In this document: positions 9,346 through 19,214 of the stretch, one piece after another
How the letters are laid out: each line of letters starts with the position of its first letter
Numbering within the stretch: position 1 is the stretch's first letter
From: an uncultured Caldilineaceae bacterium
Lineage (GTDB): Bacteria > Chloroflexota > Anaerolineae > Caldilineales > Caldilineaceae
DNA length: 64,000 nt
Assembly (NCBI GenBank): GCA_951812725.1
Contig: OX638330.1
Location: 1,736,001-1,800,000 of the forward strand
Reading direction: 5' to 3'
Made by a program: the position numbers and the translations under genes
The notes under the pieces: generated by a model
Told to the model about the DNA's origin: nothing
The model's database searches: none
The model's input: only the letters and a program-made list of their open reading frames with translations

Positions 9346-10328
9346 ACGGCGCCCCGAATACGCGGATCGACGATAGCCAGCAGAATATCCGAAAGAAGCG
9401 TGCCAACGAGCGTAAGGATTCCCAGGATCATGATTATGCTCGTCGCCAGGAACATATCCTGCTGCATTAGCGAGTCCAGTAGCACCGGCGCAATCGTTGG
9501 CAGCCCCAAAACCAGTGAAACCAGGACCTCGCCCTCGACCAGCACCGGCAACAGCCAGCCAACCGTGCTTATCACAGGATTGATCGCGATGCGCAACGGA
9601 TACTTGTAGAGCAGTTTCGTCGGCTTGACCCCCCGTGCGCGCGCGACTGTGACATACTGCTTGGGCAACTCGTCCAGAAGGTTGGCGCGCATCGTCCTGA
9701 CCAGTTCTGCAGTTCCAGCAGTGCCTACAATCAGAGCCGGCAACCAGATATGGCCGACCAGATCAATGAACTTCGCCAAACCAAAGGGGGCATTCTGCAT
9801 CTCCGGCGAGTAGAGACCAATCGCAACTGTTCCCGTCCATTTGAACAGCAGCCAAAGCCCGACCAGGGCCAGCAGAAAATTGGGCGTAGCAACGCCCAAA
9901 AACCCGACAACCGTAAACGAATAGTCCGCCAGCGAATACTGTTTGGTAGCCGAAAGAATGCCGATGGGGATTCCGATCACAAAGACCAGAATCAATGAGA
10001 GCAGCGAGATCGTAAAGCTGGAAGGCAGCCGCTGGGCAATGATATCAACAACCGGTTCCCTGTATATCATCGAGTAGCCCAGATCGCCCTCAATAAAGCT
10101 GGAGACCCACTTGAAGTACTGCACATAGATCGGTTCACCAAGCCCGTAGCGCGCCCTGAGCGAATCGATCAGTTCAGGCTCGATGATGTCACCCTGTGCC
10201 TCCAACCCGGCAATGTAGGAACTCACAAAGTCGCCGGGCGGCGCCTGGATAATGATGAATCCAATGATACTTATCAGGATCGTCACCGGAATCATGACGA
10301 TCAGTCTTCTCAAGATGTATATCAGCAT
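9342..10328 (-). CDS. ABC transporter permease, DppB/OppB type
   Basis: First permease of the importer, 328 residues with about six membrane segments. The N-terminus (MLIYILRRLIVMIPV) and the PPGDF motif are typical of DppB. The coupling loop (LPKQYVTVARARGVKPTKLLY) is near residue 225 and the end is AIVDPRIRGAV. It is separated from the upstream binding-protein gene by 70 bp holding a strong stem-loop. Downstream it overlaps the DppD-type gene by 4 bp. Partner of the DppC-type permease at 6048-7199. Confidence 0.92.
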   Translation of the reverse strand: MLIYILRRLIVMIPVTILISIIGFIIIQAPPGDFVSSYIAGLEAQGDIIEPELIDSLRARYGLGEPIYVQYFKWVSSFIEGDLGYSMIYREPVVDIIAQRLPSSFTISLLSLILVFVIGIPIGILSATKQYSLADYSFTVVGFLGVATPNFLLALVGLWLLFKWTGTVAIGLYSPEMQNAPFGLAKFIDLVGHIWLPALIVGTAGTAELVRTMRANLLDELPKQYVTVARARGVKPTKLLYKYPLRIAINPVISTVGWLLPVLVEGEVLVSLVLGLPTIAPVLLDSLMQQDMFLATSIIMILGILTLVGTLLSDILLAIVDPRIRGAV

Positions 10329-10346
10329 CTGTCTTAACTCAGAGTC

Positions 10347-10370
10347 GGGAGGCCACCGAGGTGGCCTCCC
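10347..10370 (-). promoter_or_regulatory. Intercistronic stem-loop after the binding-protein gene
   Basis: Perfect 10-bp stem (GGGAGGCCAC / GTGGCCTCCC) with a 4-nt loop, 28 nt after the stop of the binding-protein gene and 18 nt before the permease start. No T-run follows on either strand, so it is not a classic terminator. By analogy with known binding-protein operons it probably protects the upstream mRNA from 3' decay and raises binding-protein yield. Comparable hairpins occur at the same position in the two other ABC operons here. Confidence 0.7.
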
Positions 10371-10398
10371 TTAGTTTCAGAAGAACTGCTGAAGCCGT

Positions 10399-12456
10399 TT
10401 ACTCGGACCGGTAGGCCCAGGTTTCGGGAGCGGCATAGTACCACTCGGGAGCCACCGGGTTGGGGATGTTGTACATGCGGCCCGAGAATACTGCGTACCA
10501 GACCGCTTCAAGGTCGCCAGGCTGCTTGATCGAGCCAATGACCCACAAGTTGTCCTGGTGAATTTTGTACATCTCGGACTCAAGTTCGAAGCGCTTCTGG
10601 CCATCCGGCTCGGCGATGAACTCTTCGAAGATCTCGTAGAGTCGCTTGACGTCGTCCGGCGGTTCTTCGCCCTCTTCGCCGCCCGACATGACATACTGCG
10701 CCCACGGCGGGTTCACCAGCCAGCTGTTGCTGATTGGCATCGGCTCGCCGCGCATGGCGCCGATGATCGGAGCCTGGCCAGCCCAGTTGACAGGGCGAAC
10801 CTGCAGCTCATAGTCGCCGGCCAGTCGACGCTCAGTATGCAGTCGACCATCCAACGGAACAATCGTTGTCTTCAGGCCAATGTCTTCCCAGCCCTGCGCG
10901 ATCAGCTCGGCGATGGGAACCTGCTGTACCCAGCCGGTATGTACCTGAGCCGAAAGCTCAAAGGGGCGGCCATCGGGCAGCAGACGCTGGCTCTGATCCT
11001 CATTCCAGGTCAGGCCCAGGCCGTCAAGGATCTCGTTGGCGCGATCCACGTCGTGCTCAGTGTGCAGCTTGAAGCCCGGGTCGGCGCCGTTATAGACCGA
11101 TGCGTCCGGCGGCGCAACCTGCGAAGGCTTGTACAGACCGTTGAAGACTACTTCGTTGATCCTGTCGCGGTCGTAACCGATCGACAGCGCAACGCGGAAT
11201 TCCTTGTTGCGGAACAGCTCGCGCAACACGTCATCCTCGGTCGACATGTTGAACGTTACCACGCCCAGCACGTCCGACCAGCCAAACTGAGGCAGCACTC
11301 TGTAACCGCCGCTCTCTTCGTTCTGCTTGAGGACCGGATAGTTGGTCAGGTAACCCAGCGTATACGGGTTCATGTAGTCAGTCTGGCCAGCGATCACGTC
11401 CAGCAGAATCGCTTCGCGGTCACCCAGGTTGGGTCGGTTGATGTGGTCTACATAGGGCAACTGGTTGCCAGCAGTGTCTATCTTCCAGTAGTAAGGGTTG
11501 CGCTCCAACTCCTGCACAGGAACACTGGCGCCGCGGGTTACGGCTTTCCAGGCGAAGATGGTCGGAACGTCGGGGTTGCCGTACCAGTCATGCTCGGCCT
11601 GGAACAGCTCTACCCAGTTCGAGAAACCTCTCTCTTCGGCTATCGCGTCAACATCGGCCGCATCGGTATAGTCGGGATGGAACTGCTTCAGATAATGCGC
11701 AGGAGCATACGGCATCGGGCGCCAGCGGTTGAGGCGTTCGAGCAGCACACCGTAAGGTGCCTTGAACTCCATCACAATGGTGTTCTCGTTAACCTTGGTG
11801 ACCGTACCCATCTCGCCGCCAACCTTCATATTGTTGACGCCATTCGGGTTCAGCTCTTCGTTCGCCGCAATCGCCTCGTACCAGAATACGAAGTCGTCGG
11901 CGCCAAACGGATGGCCGTCAGACCACTTGATGCCTGGGCGAATCGTAAACGTCGTCGAGAGGCCGTCCGCGCTCGTCTCGGCATTCATGAACACGTTGGG
12001 CAGCACGCCCTGCATGTTCGAGCCGTACACGTGCGGGAATTCACGCAGCAGATCCTCGAGGAAGTCGAAGTTGCCCTCGTGCGTATTCCGCATCGTGCCG
12101 CCATACTCGCCGATCTGGTCGGCCGGCTGCATCACCAGCGGCTCATCCGGCAAGCGCTCTTCAACCGGCGGCAGCGAACCATCGGCCACCATCGCATCAA
12201 GTACCGGAGACTGCTGGAACGTGGAGATTTCATTGCCTGTGGCCGCTTCATAATCGGCGATGGTGTTGTACTGCACCACCTGCCCGGTGAAGTCGCCCAT
12301 CATGCCTTCATCGGCCATTGAATCGTCTTCAGACGCGGCCTCTTCCTCCATAGCCGGTTCCTCGGCCATTTCGGCTTCCGGCTGTGCGCCGCCGCAACCG
12401 GCAAGCACAAGGCCAAGAACGATAAAGAGACTCGCGACTAACCTGAATTGCTTCAT
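10399..12456 (-). CDS. ABC transporter substrate-binding lipoprotein, family 5 (SBP_bac_5)
   Basis: Extracytoplasmic binding protein of the peptide-type importer, 685 residues. The lipoprotein signal is clear: a basic N-terminus, a hydrophobic core and the lipobox LAGC with Cys at about residue 21. An acidic, Met-rich linker (about residues 26-55) follows, typical of Chloroflexota binding proteins. The family-5 signature (FTIRPGIKWSDGHPF) is near residue 170. The ATG has a strong GGAGGG site. That site lies in a small hairpin (TCCCT/AGGGA) that could mask it. At 685 residues it is larger than DppA (about 535), closer to the long binding proteins of glycoside or opine systems. It is first in the operon and likely the most expressed member. 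Confidence 0.93.
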   Translation of the reverse strand: MKQFRLVASLFIVLGLVLAGCGGAQPEAEMAEEPAMEEEAASEDDSMADEGMMGDFTGQVVQYNTIADYEAATGNEISTFQQSPVLDAMVADGSLPPVEERLPDEPLVMQPADQIGEYGGTMRNTHEGNFDFLEDLLREFPHVYGSNMQGVLPNVFMNAETSADGLSTTFTIRPGIKWSDGHPFGADDFVFWYEAIAANEELNPNGVNNMKVGGEMGTVTKVNENTIVMEFKAPYGVLLERLNRWRPMPYAPAHYLKQFHPDYTDAADVDAIAEERGFSNWVELFQAEHDWYGNPDVPTIFAWKAVTRGASVPVQELERNPYYWKIDTAGNQLPYVDHINRPNLGDREAILLDVIAGQTDYMNPYTLGYLTNYPVLKQNEESGGYRVLPQFGWSDVLGVVTFNMSTEDDVLRELFRNKEFRVALSIGYDRDRINEVVFNGLYKPSQVAPPDASVYNGADPGFKLHTEHDVDRANEILDGLGLTWNEDQSQRLLPDGRPFELSAQVHTGWVQQVPIAELIAQGWEDIGLKTTIVPLDGRLHTERRLAGDYELQVRPVNWAGQAPIIGAMRGEPMPISNSWLVNPPWAQYVMSGGEEGEEPPDDVKRLYEIFEEFIAEPDGQKRFELESEMYKIHQDNLWVIGSIKQPGDLEAVWYAVFSGRMYNIPNPVAPEWYYAAPETWAYRSE

Positions 12457-12878
12457 TGAGATTCCCTCCTTTAGGGATGTGGAAAAAAACGATGGGAACT
12501 GGTAGAAGAGGGCGACCGGAAACTGGTAGCGGACCGCCGCCTACCTTTATGTGGATGTAAGTTCAATCTGATTTAGGCTGTAATTAAGGTGGGCATAGTT
12601 TCCACATAAGGAGTGACGTTGTCAAATATGGAGAACCTTCGTTTTGCAACTGAGTCAGATCATTATTGCCCTGCCTGGCTGGGAACCGGGCTGGGCACTG
12701 GTTGCTGGTTCCGGTCCTAATCACCGCTTCGGCTTGTGGCGCATTGAAAACCGCGGCCAATCCGCCTGATTTCACCCCTTCAAGACCAGCATTCGACGAA
12801 AGGGCGAACCAGAGGCGCCTCAGAGTTAACTGCGATTCGAGAATGTCACCGTGCCAGAGAGTTTCTCTAAAGAGGAGG
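12457..12878. other. Upstream region of the binding-protein operon
   Basis: About 420 bp without a convincing gene, between the binding-protein start and tRNA-Leu. On the minus strand a perfect TTGACA hexamer occurs at 12625-12620, but only a poor -10 follows at 16-19 bp, so promoter assignment is tentative. Nothing else recognised. Confidence 0.4.
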
Positions 12879-12961
<83 letters not shown>

Positions 12962-13130
12962 GGCATGTCATTGTAGAAAATCGTCACAGTCGTGTCAATT
13001 CGAAGCGCCACATAAGTGCATCTCAAAGTGCGGGCGAACTTTCGCATACCTCAGGTAACGACTAAGCCATGTCCAGCTCGTAGACCCAGTCTCAGGCAAT
13101 TTGCGTGGCTGCTTTCTCCTGATCTTTATA

Positions 13131-13215
13131 TGGGCGGTCGGGCCTTCGGCCCTCCCTTGTGCAGGGGCTGCGCCCCCGCAACGCCCCCCTACAAAACCAT
13201 CCCTCACCGACCGTG
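13131..13215 (+). repeat. Structured interspersed repeat, copy A
   Basis: Copy of an 85-bp palindromic repeat. The outer stem CGGTCGG pairs with CCGACCG. Inside lie hairpin 1 (GGGCC TTC GGCCC) and hairpin 2 (GGGGC TGC GCCCC), followed by a C-rich stretch. Other copies are at 15055-15140, 46476-46562, 46681-46756, 55405-55489 and 61804-61891. Confidence 0.85.
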
Positions 13216-13268
13216 TTTACGCTTCCCCAGCAACGTGTCTAGCCAACAGAATTCCCCCCAGACTGTCC

Positions 13269-13294
13269 GGTAGGGGCCGGCCTTGTGCCTGCCC
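13269..13294 (+). repeat. Second palindromic repeat family, copy 1
   Basis: GTAGGGGCCGGCCTTGTGCC followed by TGCCC. It forms an imperfect hairpin of the kind GGGCAGGCC/GGCCTGCCC that is scattered in many bacterial genomes. A second copy lies 72 bp downstream. Confidence 0.6.
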
Positions 13295-13340
13295 ACGCGC
13301 GCCTCACCCATCATCGTCGCCATCTACCCCCAACGGTCCA

Positions 13341-13364
13341 GTAGGGCAGGCCTTGTGACTGCCC
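13341..13364 (+). repeat. Second palindromic repeat family, copy 2
   Basis: GTAGGGCAGGCCTTGTGACT followed by GCCC, matching the copy at 13269 at most positions. Function unknown; probably a REP-type element. Confidence 0.6.
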
Positions 13365-13635
13365 GGCGTCTCTCCAGGAGTCAGCAAACTGGTCCAGCCG
13401 CCGCCGGCGCAATCTCCCCGCCCGACTGTTTCCACCCCAAATCTGGGATGCACACCGCCATATGGTTAAGTACCGTTTTTGGGCACACACACGACAGAGA
13501 TTGGCCGTGAATCCTTGCTTGAGATCTTAGTGGAACATGTTCAGAAACCGTGACTACTACTATACCTCAAATTAGTGCCGCTCTGGTGCATCTGCGGTCC
13601 AGCAATCATAGGACTTCAGTGCTATAGCTGGCGGT

Positions 13636-14850
13636 TCACTGGTTGAGGTAGCGCCTTACATTTTCCAGATGCTCAGAGTAGGTTTCTGCAAACACATGCC
13701 CACCGCTGCCATCAGCGGCCGCGACGTAGTAAAAGTAACCGTGGCTCTCTGGATACAGCACCGCGCGAAAGGAATCCTCGCCCGGGCTGGCGATTGGGCC
13801 TGGTGGGATCCCCGCGTTCAGATAGGTGTTATAGGGGCTGATAACGCCCTGGTACTCTTCAAGAAATACAGGCGTCTTCCACCACTGACCGCTACCTTCC
13901 TGGTAACCCATCGCGTATTGGACAGTCGCATCAATCTCAAGCAACATGCCTTGCGCCAGCCGATTAAACAAGACGCCGGCAATTATCGGCCTGTCCTCGG
14001 CCGCCACCGCTTCCCGCTCGACTATACTGGCCAAGATCAACACGTCGTACAGATCAGGTGGATTCATTCCATCAGTTACGGCCTGCTGGTATATCGGCAC
14101 CATCCGATCGGCGAACGCGTCCAGCTGGCGTACTATGAGTTCGCCGGCGGCTGGCTCGACTGCCGGTAACTGATAAGTCGCCGGAAAGAGGAAACCCTCC
14201 AAACTCGCGGCTTGGGGCCGTTCCTCCAGGAAAGGCCAGCGACTATTTTCGCCTGCGCAGCAGGACTGCTGATCATCCTGTTGGACCGCAACTGACTGGG
14301 AAGATGCCAACTGCTGCAGGGCGCCCACGTCTGTCGACTGCGCAAGCTGGCGATACTCCTGGCCTGAAACTATCCCCTCTTGCTCCAGTGCATCGGCGAC
14401 CTGCTCCAACCGCCAACCTTCCCGAATTGTTACCGCAATCCCTGCAGCCTGTTCATCGAGCAGAGCTTCTGCAATTTCGAGTGGCGTCATGTTCGCCCGT
14501 AATCGAAATGTACCGGCTTTCAACTCCTGTGCCTGGCCTGTCGAACGCACATATGCTTCAAAGAGCTCGGCGTCGTGAATCAGCCCTGCCAGCGCCAACT
14601 GCTCTGAAATTACGCGTGCCGGTGTCCCTAACGCAATCTCGAAGGCGATCACCCGATCACTGTCCGACGTCGGAACATATAGAGCAGGTCGATTTTCGTC
14701 CAGGTGGTCGTACAGCATCTCTTCTCGGGTACAAGCGGTAAGCGCGACAGCCAGGAAGAGAAGAAGCATGCCAAACGCCAGCTTGGCCAAGCCCCCTGCG
14801 ATAGTTGGCCCGTAGATTCGGGCTTCCAGGCACTGCTGAGGATATCGCAT
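13636..14850 (-). CDS. mltG: Endolytic transglycosylase MltG
   Basis: Peptidoglycan lytic transglycosylase of the YceG/MltG family, which cuts nascent glycan strands at the membrane. 404 residues. A hydrophobic N-terminal segment ends in LTAC, so the protein may be a lipoprotein rather than a simple bitopic one. A LysM-like subdomain follows (residues about 50-120), then the catalytic domain with ASIVEREA, which carries the catalytic Glu, and the conserved [15 protein letters not shown] and [11 protein letters not shown] motifs. The ATG at 14850 has an AGGAGAGG site; an upstream in-frame start would add 27 unlikely residues. A Q/S-rich insertion with a Cys pair ([12 protein letters not shown]) sits mid-protein. 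The gene stands alone, without a Holliday-junction resolvase (yqgF) beside it. Confidence 0.92.
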   Translation of the reverse strand: MRYPQQCLEARIYGPTIAGGLAKLAFGMLLLFLAVALTACTREEMLYDHLDENRPALYVPTSDSDRVIAFEIALGTPARVISEQLALAGLIHDAELFEAYVRSTGQAQELKAGTFRLRANMTPLEIAEALLDEQAAGIAVTIREGWRLEQVADALEQEGIVSGQEYRQLAQSTDVGALQQLASSQSVAVQQDDQQSCCAGENSRWPFLEERPQAASLEGFLFPATYQLPAVEPAAGELIVRQLDAFADRMVPIYQQAVTDGMNPPDLYDVLILASIVEREAVAAEDRPIIAGVLFNRLAQGMLLEIDATVQYAMGYQEGSGQWWKTPVFLEEYQGVISPYNTYLNAGIPPGPIASPGEDSFRAVLYPESHGYFYYVAAADGSGGHVFAETYSEHLENVRRYLNQ

Positions 14851-14945
14851 AACACATTCCTCTCCTTGATTCTTGGCTTTCACTCCTGGAATCGAAGTAT
14901 AGCACTTTGAAAGGCGACATATGAATTTCACGAGTAACTCCTAAC

Positions 14946-15221
14946 CCACAGTGGTTGACCAGCCAGTCATCCTTGGAACCATTCAGGCTCTTGGTGACGC
15001 AACCGGTGTACAGCCGCCGCCATGCTCGCCAGCCGACACGTTGCGAAGAATGCACACGGTCGGTGAGGGATGGTTTTTGAGGGGGGCGTTGCGGGGGCGC
15101 AGCCCCTGCACAAGGGAGGCCGCTTGCGGCCGACCGCCCAAAATACAACATTGAGGGGAGAAAAAAACACTTTTGGTCCCCTCGTTCAGGATTACGAATC
15201 AGTTGCGGCTGAGTAGTTACT
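14946..15221 (-). repeat. 276-bp long repeat containing structured repeat copy B
   Basis: Near-identical to 61698-61973: about seven mismatches by eye over 276 bp, with no gaps. It contains the palindromic core (15055-15140) in minus orientation, with hairpin 1 as GGCCGC AA GCGGCC. A diverged version of the same long unit flanks copy D at 46.4 kb. No open reading frame in it resembles a known protein. It lies 96 bp upstream of the mltG start, in the 655-bp intergenic stretch before rmd. Confidence 0.85.
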
Positions 15222-15355
15222 TTCACGAATAATAGTTACTACCCAGCTTCGCCTTCTGTCGACCCGGAATTACAGTTGTTGCTGGGAACCTTGGGCTTCA
15301 CTTACTCCCTATTCACCAGGTCTGAGGAGCAGCTTGGGGCGGGTTCCCTTCTTGG

Positions 15356-15395
15356 CGGGCGGGCCTTCGGCCCTCTCCTGTGCAGAGGACACCTC
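15356..15395 (+). repeat. Decayed fragment of the structured repeat (copy C)
   Basis: GGGCGGGCCTTCGGCCCTC keeps hairpin 1 of the structured repeat. The second hairpin is replaced by CCTCTCCTGTGCAGAGG and the rest is lost. It lies between the 276-bp repeat and the rmd promoter region; the remaining sequence between 15222 and 15470 shows nothing recognisable. Confidence 0.5.
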
Positions 15396-15449
15396 AAGCA
15401 ACGCATCCTATATTTCCGGCTCGTCGGGCGCACCCGCGCACTGCAACAG

Positions 15450-15480
15450 TTCGCGACCCTCAATCGCATTCTGCTATAAT
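15450..15480 (+). promoter_or_regulatory. Putative promoter of rmd
   Basis: A perfect TATAAT at 15475-15480 preceded by TGC (extended -10-like), 25 bp before the GTG start of rmd. The -35 is poor (TTCGCG at 15450, 19-bp spacing). Sigma-70-type, tentative. Confidence 0.45.
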
Positions 15481-15505
15481 TGCTCCTTAAGGAAAGGTTG
15501 CCTTT

Positions 15506-16501
15506 GTGCGTGTCCTAATCACTGGAATCTCAGGCTTCGTAGGAGCAATTCTCGCGGAATACCTCATGTCCGACAGTTTCGGTCGGTCATTGGAAATCCA
15601 CGGAACGATTCATCGCGCCGACAGCCGAATTCAGTCCCTGCGGGACCGGCTGCACCTGCACAAAGGGGATCTGCGCAACCCGTCCTGGATCGATCAGGTC
15701 TTAGAAGCCGTCAAGCCGGATCTCGTCTTTCACCTGGCCGCCTGGAGTGACGTTCGGGGCAGTTGGGACCAACCATGGGCCGCCTATGAACTCAACATAG
15801 GGGCTCAACTGAATCTACTCGAAGCCATTCGGCGCCACGTCCCCTGTGCCCGCGTGCTTGTTGTGGCATCATCTGAGGTCTACGGTCTTATCAAGACGGA
15901 GGACCTGCCGCTCGACGAAAATACCCCGTTGCGCCCCAATTCGCCATACGGTATAAGCAAGGTCGCCCAGGACCTGATGGCCCAGCAGTATTGGTTCAAC
16001 TTTTCATTGCCGACTGTGCGCGTGCGCAGCTTCAATCATATCGGGCCGGGCCAGTCGGACAGTTTCGTCGCCAGCGCATTTGCCCGCCAGATCGCCGATA
16101 TTGAGGCTGGACATCAGGAACCTGTCCTCCGAGTAGGCAACCTGGAGGCCGAACGCGACTACACGGACGTTAGAGATATGGTCCGCGCTTACTGGCTTGC
16201 ACTTGAGCACGGAGAATCCGGCGGCGTCTATAATGTAGGCAGCGGATCTTCTCACTCTGTACAGGAGCTATTGGAGATCCTTCTCCAGTTGAGCGTTGTC
16301 GACATCGAGGTGGAACAGGATCCGCAACGGTTGCGGCCAAGCGACGTCGCCCGCACAGTATGCGATCCGGCCGAACTGTTCCGAGCGACCGGCTGGCGCC
16401 CCAGCATAACTCTGCGCCAGAGTTTGGCAGACGTGCTTCAATATTGGCGGAATTACGCCGGAGCCCGGCAGGATAACCTGCCAGCAGATGGCAGGCCATG
16501 A
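15506..16501 (+). CDS. rmd: GDP-6-deoxy-D-mannose reductase (GDP-4-keto-6-deoxymannose reductase)
   Basis: NAD(P)H-dependent extended short-chain dehydrogenase of 331 residues. It reduces GDP-4-keto-6-deoxymannose, the product of Gmd, to GDP-D-rhamnose. The Rossmann motif is TGISGFVGAIL at residues 6-16. The catalytic Y-x3-K is YGISK, and the RSFNHIGPGQ and FARQIADIEAG segments are characteristic of the RMD family. The start is GTG with a good AAGGAAAGG site. It lies 133 bp upstream of gmd on the same strand, so the pair makes an activated deoxyhexose for surface glycans. A GDP-fucose synthase is less likely because of the RMD-type motifs. Confidence 0.88.
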   Translation: MRVLITGISGFVGAILAEYLMSDSFGRSLEIHGTIHRADSRIQSLRDRLHLHKGDLRNPSWIDQVLEAVKPDLVFHLAAWSDVRGSWDQPWAAYELNIGAQLNLLEAIRRHVPCARVLVVASSEVYGLIKTEDLPLDENTPLRPNSPYGISKVAQDLMAQQYWFNFSLPTVRVRSFNHIGPGQSDSFVASAFARQIADIEAGHQEPVLRVGNLEAERDYTDVRDMVRAYWLALEHGESGGVYNVGSGSSHSVQELLEILLQLSVVDIEVEQDPQRLRPSDVARTVCDPAELFRATGWRPSITLRQSLADVLQYWRNYAGARQDNLPADGRP

Positions 16502-16508
16502 CCTGTAG

Positions 16509-17624
<1,116 letters not shown>

Positions 17625-17816
17625 AAGCCGCGGACGAGATTGCATACCTCAAACGCAACACAGCTTCACGAGTCACCTGAGATTCCGTCCCCAGGCAGCT
17701 TGGATTTTGGCGTTTCAGTGTCATATCAGCGACAATACCCATGTTGATAGCCTGCAATGTTTCATTGTCCGGCACACAAGCACTTTCGGTCCCTCTCAGG
17801 TAACATCAAGTCCAGC

Positions 17817-18431
17817 ATGGCAGAAAAACTTCGCATTTTTGTAAGTGCAACCAAAGACTTGGAACAGGAAAGAGCGGTTGTCGGCCACATCTTGGCTGAG
17901 TTGCCTGTGCAGGTTGGCGCCGAAATTCGCCGCACCCCTGCCACCGGCGTAGATTACGATACCCTGTTCGAACTGATAAGCAACGTAGACAGAATCTATT
18001 TTCTCTTGGGCCGCGACATCACGGCCCCATTTGGTGCTGAATGGCAGCTCGCTATCCGCCTGGAGCGGACTATAGTCCCCTTCAAGTTGCAGGGGATGCG
18101 CACGCAGGCCGGTCGCGAGTTTCTCCGCATCGCCCATGCGCCGTGGAAGCCATTTAATAGTAGCCGGCAACTGGGACAGCAGATTGGACTGGACCTCGTC
18201 GACACACTACTCCATCCTGAGAACCGCTATGGGTTGCAGATGATGGAAGTTGAAGGCTTGCAGCAGAGCAGACAGAAGTTGCGGCAGGGCCTCGAAAGAT
18301 TGTCCACGCCGCCTCAGTTAAGCGAAAGAGGCGTAGGCGTATCCGGCGGCGCCGAGGGAGGTGGCGTAATTCTCGATCCCGCTGAGGCCCAATCGCTCAT
18401 AGCTGATGAACTTGAGGACAGCAGAAACTGA
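17817..18431 (+). CDS. DUF4062-like protein
   Basis: A 204-residue protein whose first 80 residues resemble the DUF4062 domain (KLRIFVSATKDLEQER at the start, then a mid-domain RIYFLLGRD strand). That domain has a Rossmann/TIR-like fold and often sits at the N-terminus of signalling or STAND-type proteins; here it stands almost alone. The C-terminal 60 residues are Gln/Gly-rich and match nothing I know. I prefer the ATG at 17817; an in-frame ATG at 17757 would add 20 residues. The next gene lies in the same reading frame, only eight codons after this stop. Function unknown. Confidence 0.65.
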   Translation: MAEKLRIFVSATKDLEQERAVVGHILAELPVQVGAEIRRTPATGVDYDTLFELISNVDRIYFLLGRDITAPFGAEWQLAIRLERTIVPFKLQGMRTQAGREFLRIAHAPWKPFNSSRQLGQQIGLDLVDTLLHPENRYGLQMMEVEGLQQSRQKLRQGLERLSTPPQLSERGVGVSGGAEGGGVILDPAEAQSLIADELEDSRN

Positions 18432-18455
18432 CGACCCAAAACTAATGTTATCTGG

Positions 18456-19118
18456 TTGGAACGCGAAACAGTTGTTAATTGGGATATACCTCTCTCCGAC
18501 TCTTACAGCGCCGCGATGCTCGCACTTTCCCAAGTAGCGCCCCAAATCGACAGTTCGGAAGTGGATGCCCTGGCAGGCCGATACGGGCAACCGATATGGC
18601 GCCGTCACTTCATAGAAACGGATGCCTATTTGCGCGCATATCGAGGGCAATCGGATCCGGATCGACGAGGCGAAGTCGTTTTCGCAATCCGTCAACACAA
18701 CGGCGAGATCCTGCTGCACACTAAACACCGCTACGAAACGCCAATTTATCGCTTGCCGACCGGCCGCATCGAGCGCGGAGAATCTGTCGAAGATGCCCTC
18801 TACCGCGAAGTCGCTGAAGAGACCGGACAGAAGGTTGAGTTGCGACGTTTCCTGGGCATGTTGGACTGTCATTTTCTCAATCAAGGCACTAGCGTTCCTT
18901 TCGTTAGCTACATCTTCTATCTTGAAAGTTTGAGCAAGGAATTGCGTCCTACCGACACTGAAGAAATCGCCGGTTTTCGTACTGTGCCCCCTCAGGAACT
19001 TGGCGCTGTTGCCCACTCGTTGCGCAATCTTCAGTCCAAGCGGCGCACCTGGGGATACTGGCGCTCGTTGGCACACGACATAGTCCACCGTGCCTTGGAT
19101 TGCGGCGGGCAGACCTAG
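18456..19118 (+). CDS. NUDIX hydrolase
   Basis: Hydrolase of a nucleoside diphosphate linked to another moiety, 220 residues. The Nudix box is perfect (G103-x5-E-x7-REVAEETG, residues 103-124). A 70-residue N-terminal extension (LAGRYGQPIWRRHF) precedes the domain. The start is uncertain: TTG at 18456 has no good ribosome-binding site, and an internal ATG lies at 18516. It is in the same frame as the DUF4062-like gene and separated from it by TGA plus eight sense codons. Substrate unknown. It precedes pheT by 96 bp. Confidence 0.82.
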   Translation: MERETVVNWDIPLSDSYSAAMLALSQVAPQIDSSEVDALAGRYGQPIWRRHFIETDAYLRAYRGQSDPDRRGEVVFAIRQHNGEILLHTKHRYETPIYRLPTGRIERGESVEDALYREVAEETGQKVELRRFLGMLDCHFLNQGTSVPFVSYIFYLESLSKELRPTDTEEIAGFRTVPPQELGAVAHSLRNLQSKRRTWGYWRSLAHDIVHRALDCGGQT

Positions 19119-19214
19119 CCTTACTACACAATCACGCAGTTTCACTGCTATAGCTGAAACAGTTGCGAGCTTTTGGCTCAGGCAGGTAGCAAATAGACCG
19201 GTTGGGAGTGTTCT

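Larger units (their letters stand above)
12962..13635. other. Repeat-bearing intergenic region
   Basis: About 670 bp between tRNA-Leu and mltG. It holds one copy of the structured GC-rich repeat (13131-13215) and two short copies of a second palindromic repeat (13269-13294 and 13341-13364). Translations of these repeats give spurious Arg/Pro/Cys-rich reading frames. No gene is supported. Confidence 0.6.

Noticed and set aside
10558..12321. Long 587-codon open frame antisense to the peptide-type binding-protein gene
   Set aside because: It is an antisense shadow of a clearly recognised gene. Its composition has no family resemblance, and long antisense frames are common in GC-rich coding DNA.
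14967..15170. Arg/Pro/Cys-rich reading frames inside the structured repeats (here and near 13100, 46500, 55400 and 61720)
   Set aside because: They recur in several frames and copies only because the repeat is GC-rich and palindromic; they have no ribosome-binding site and resemble no known protein.
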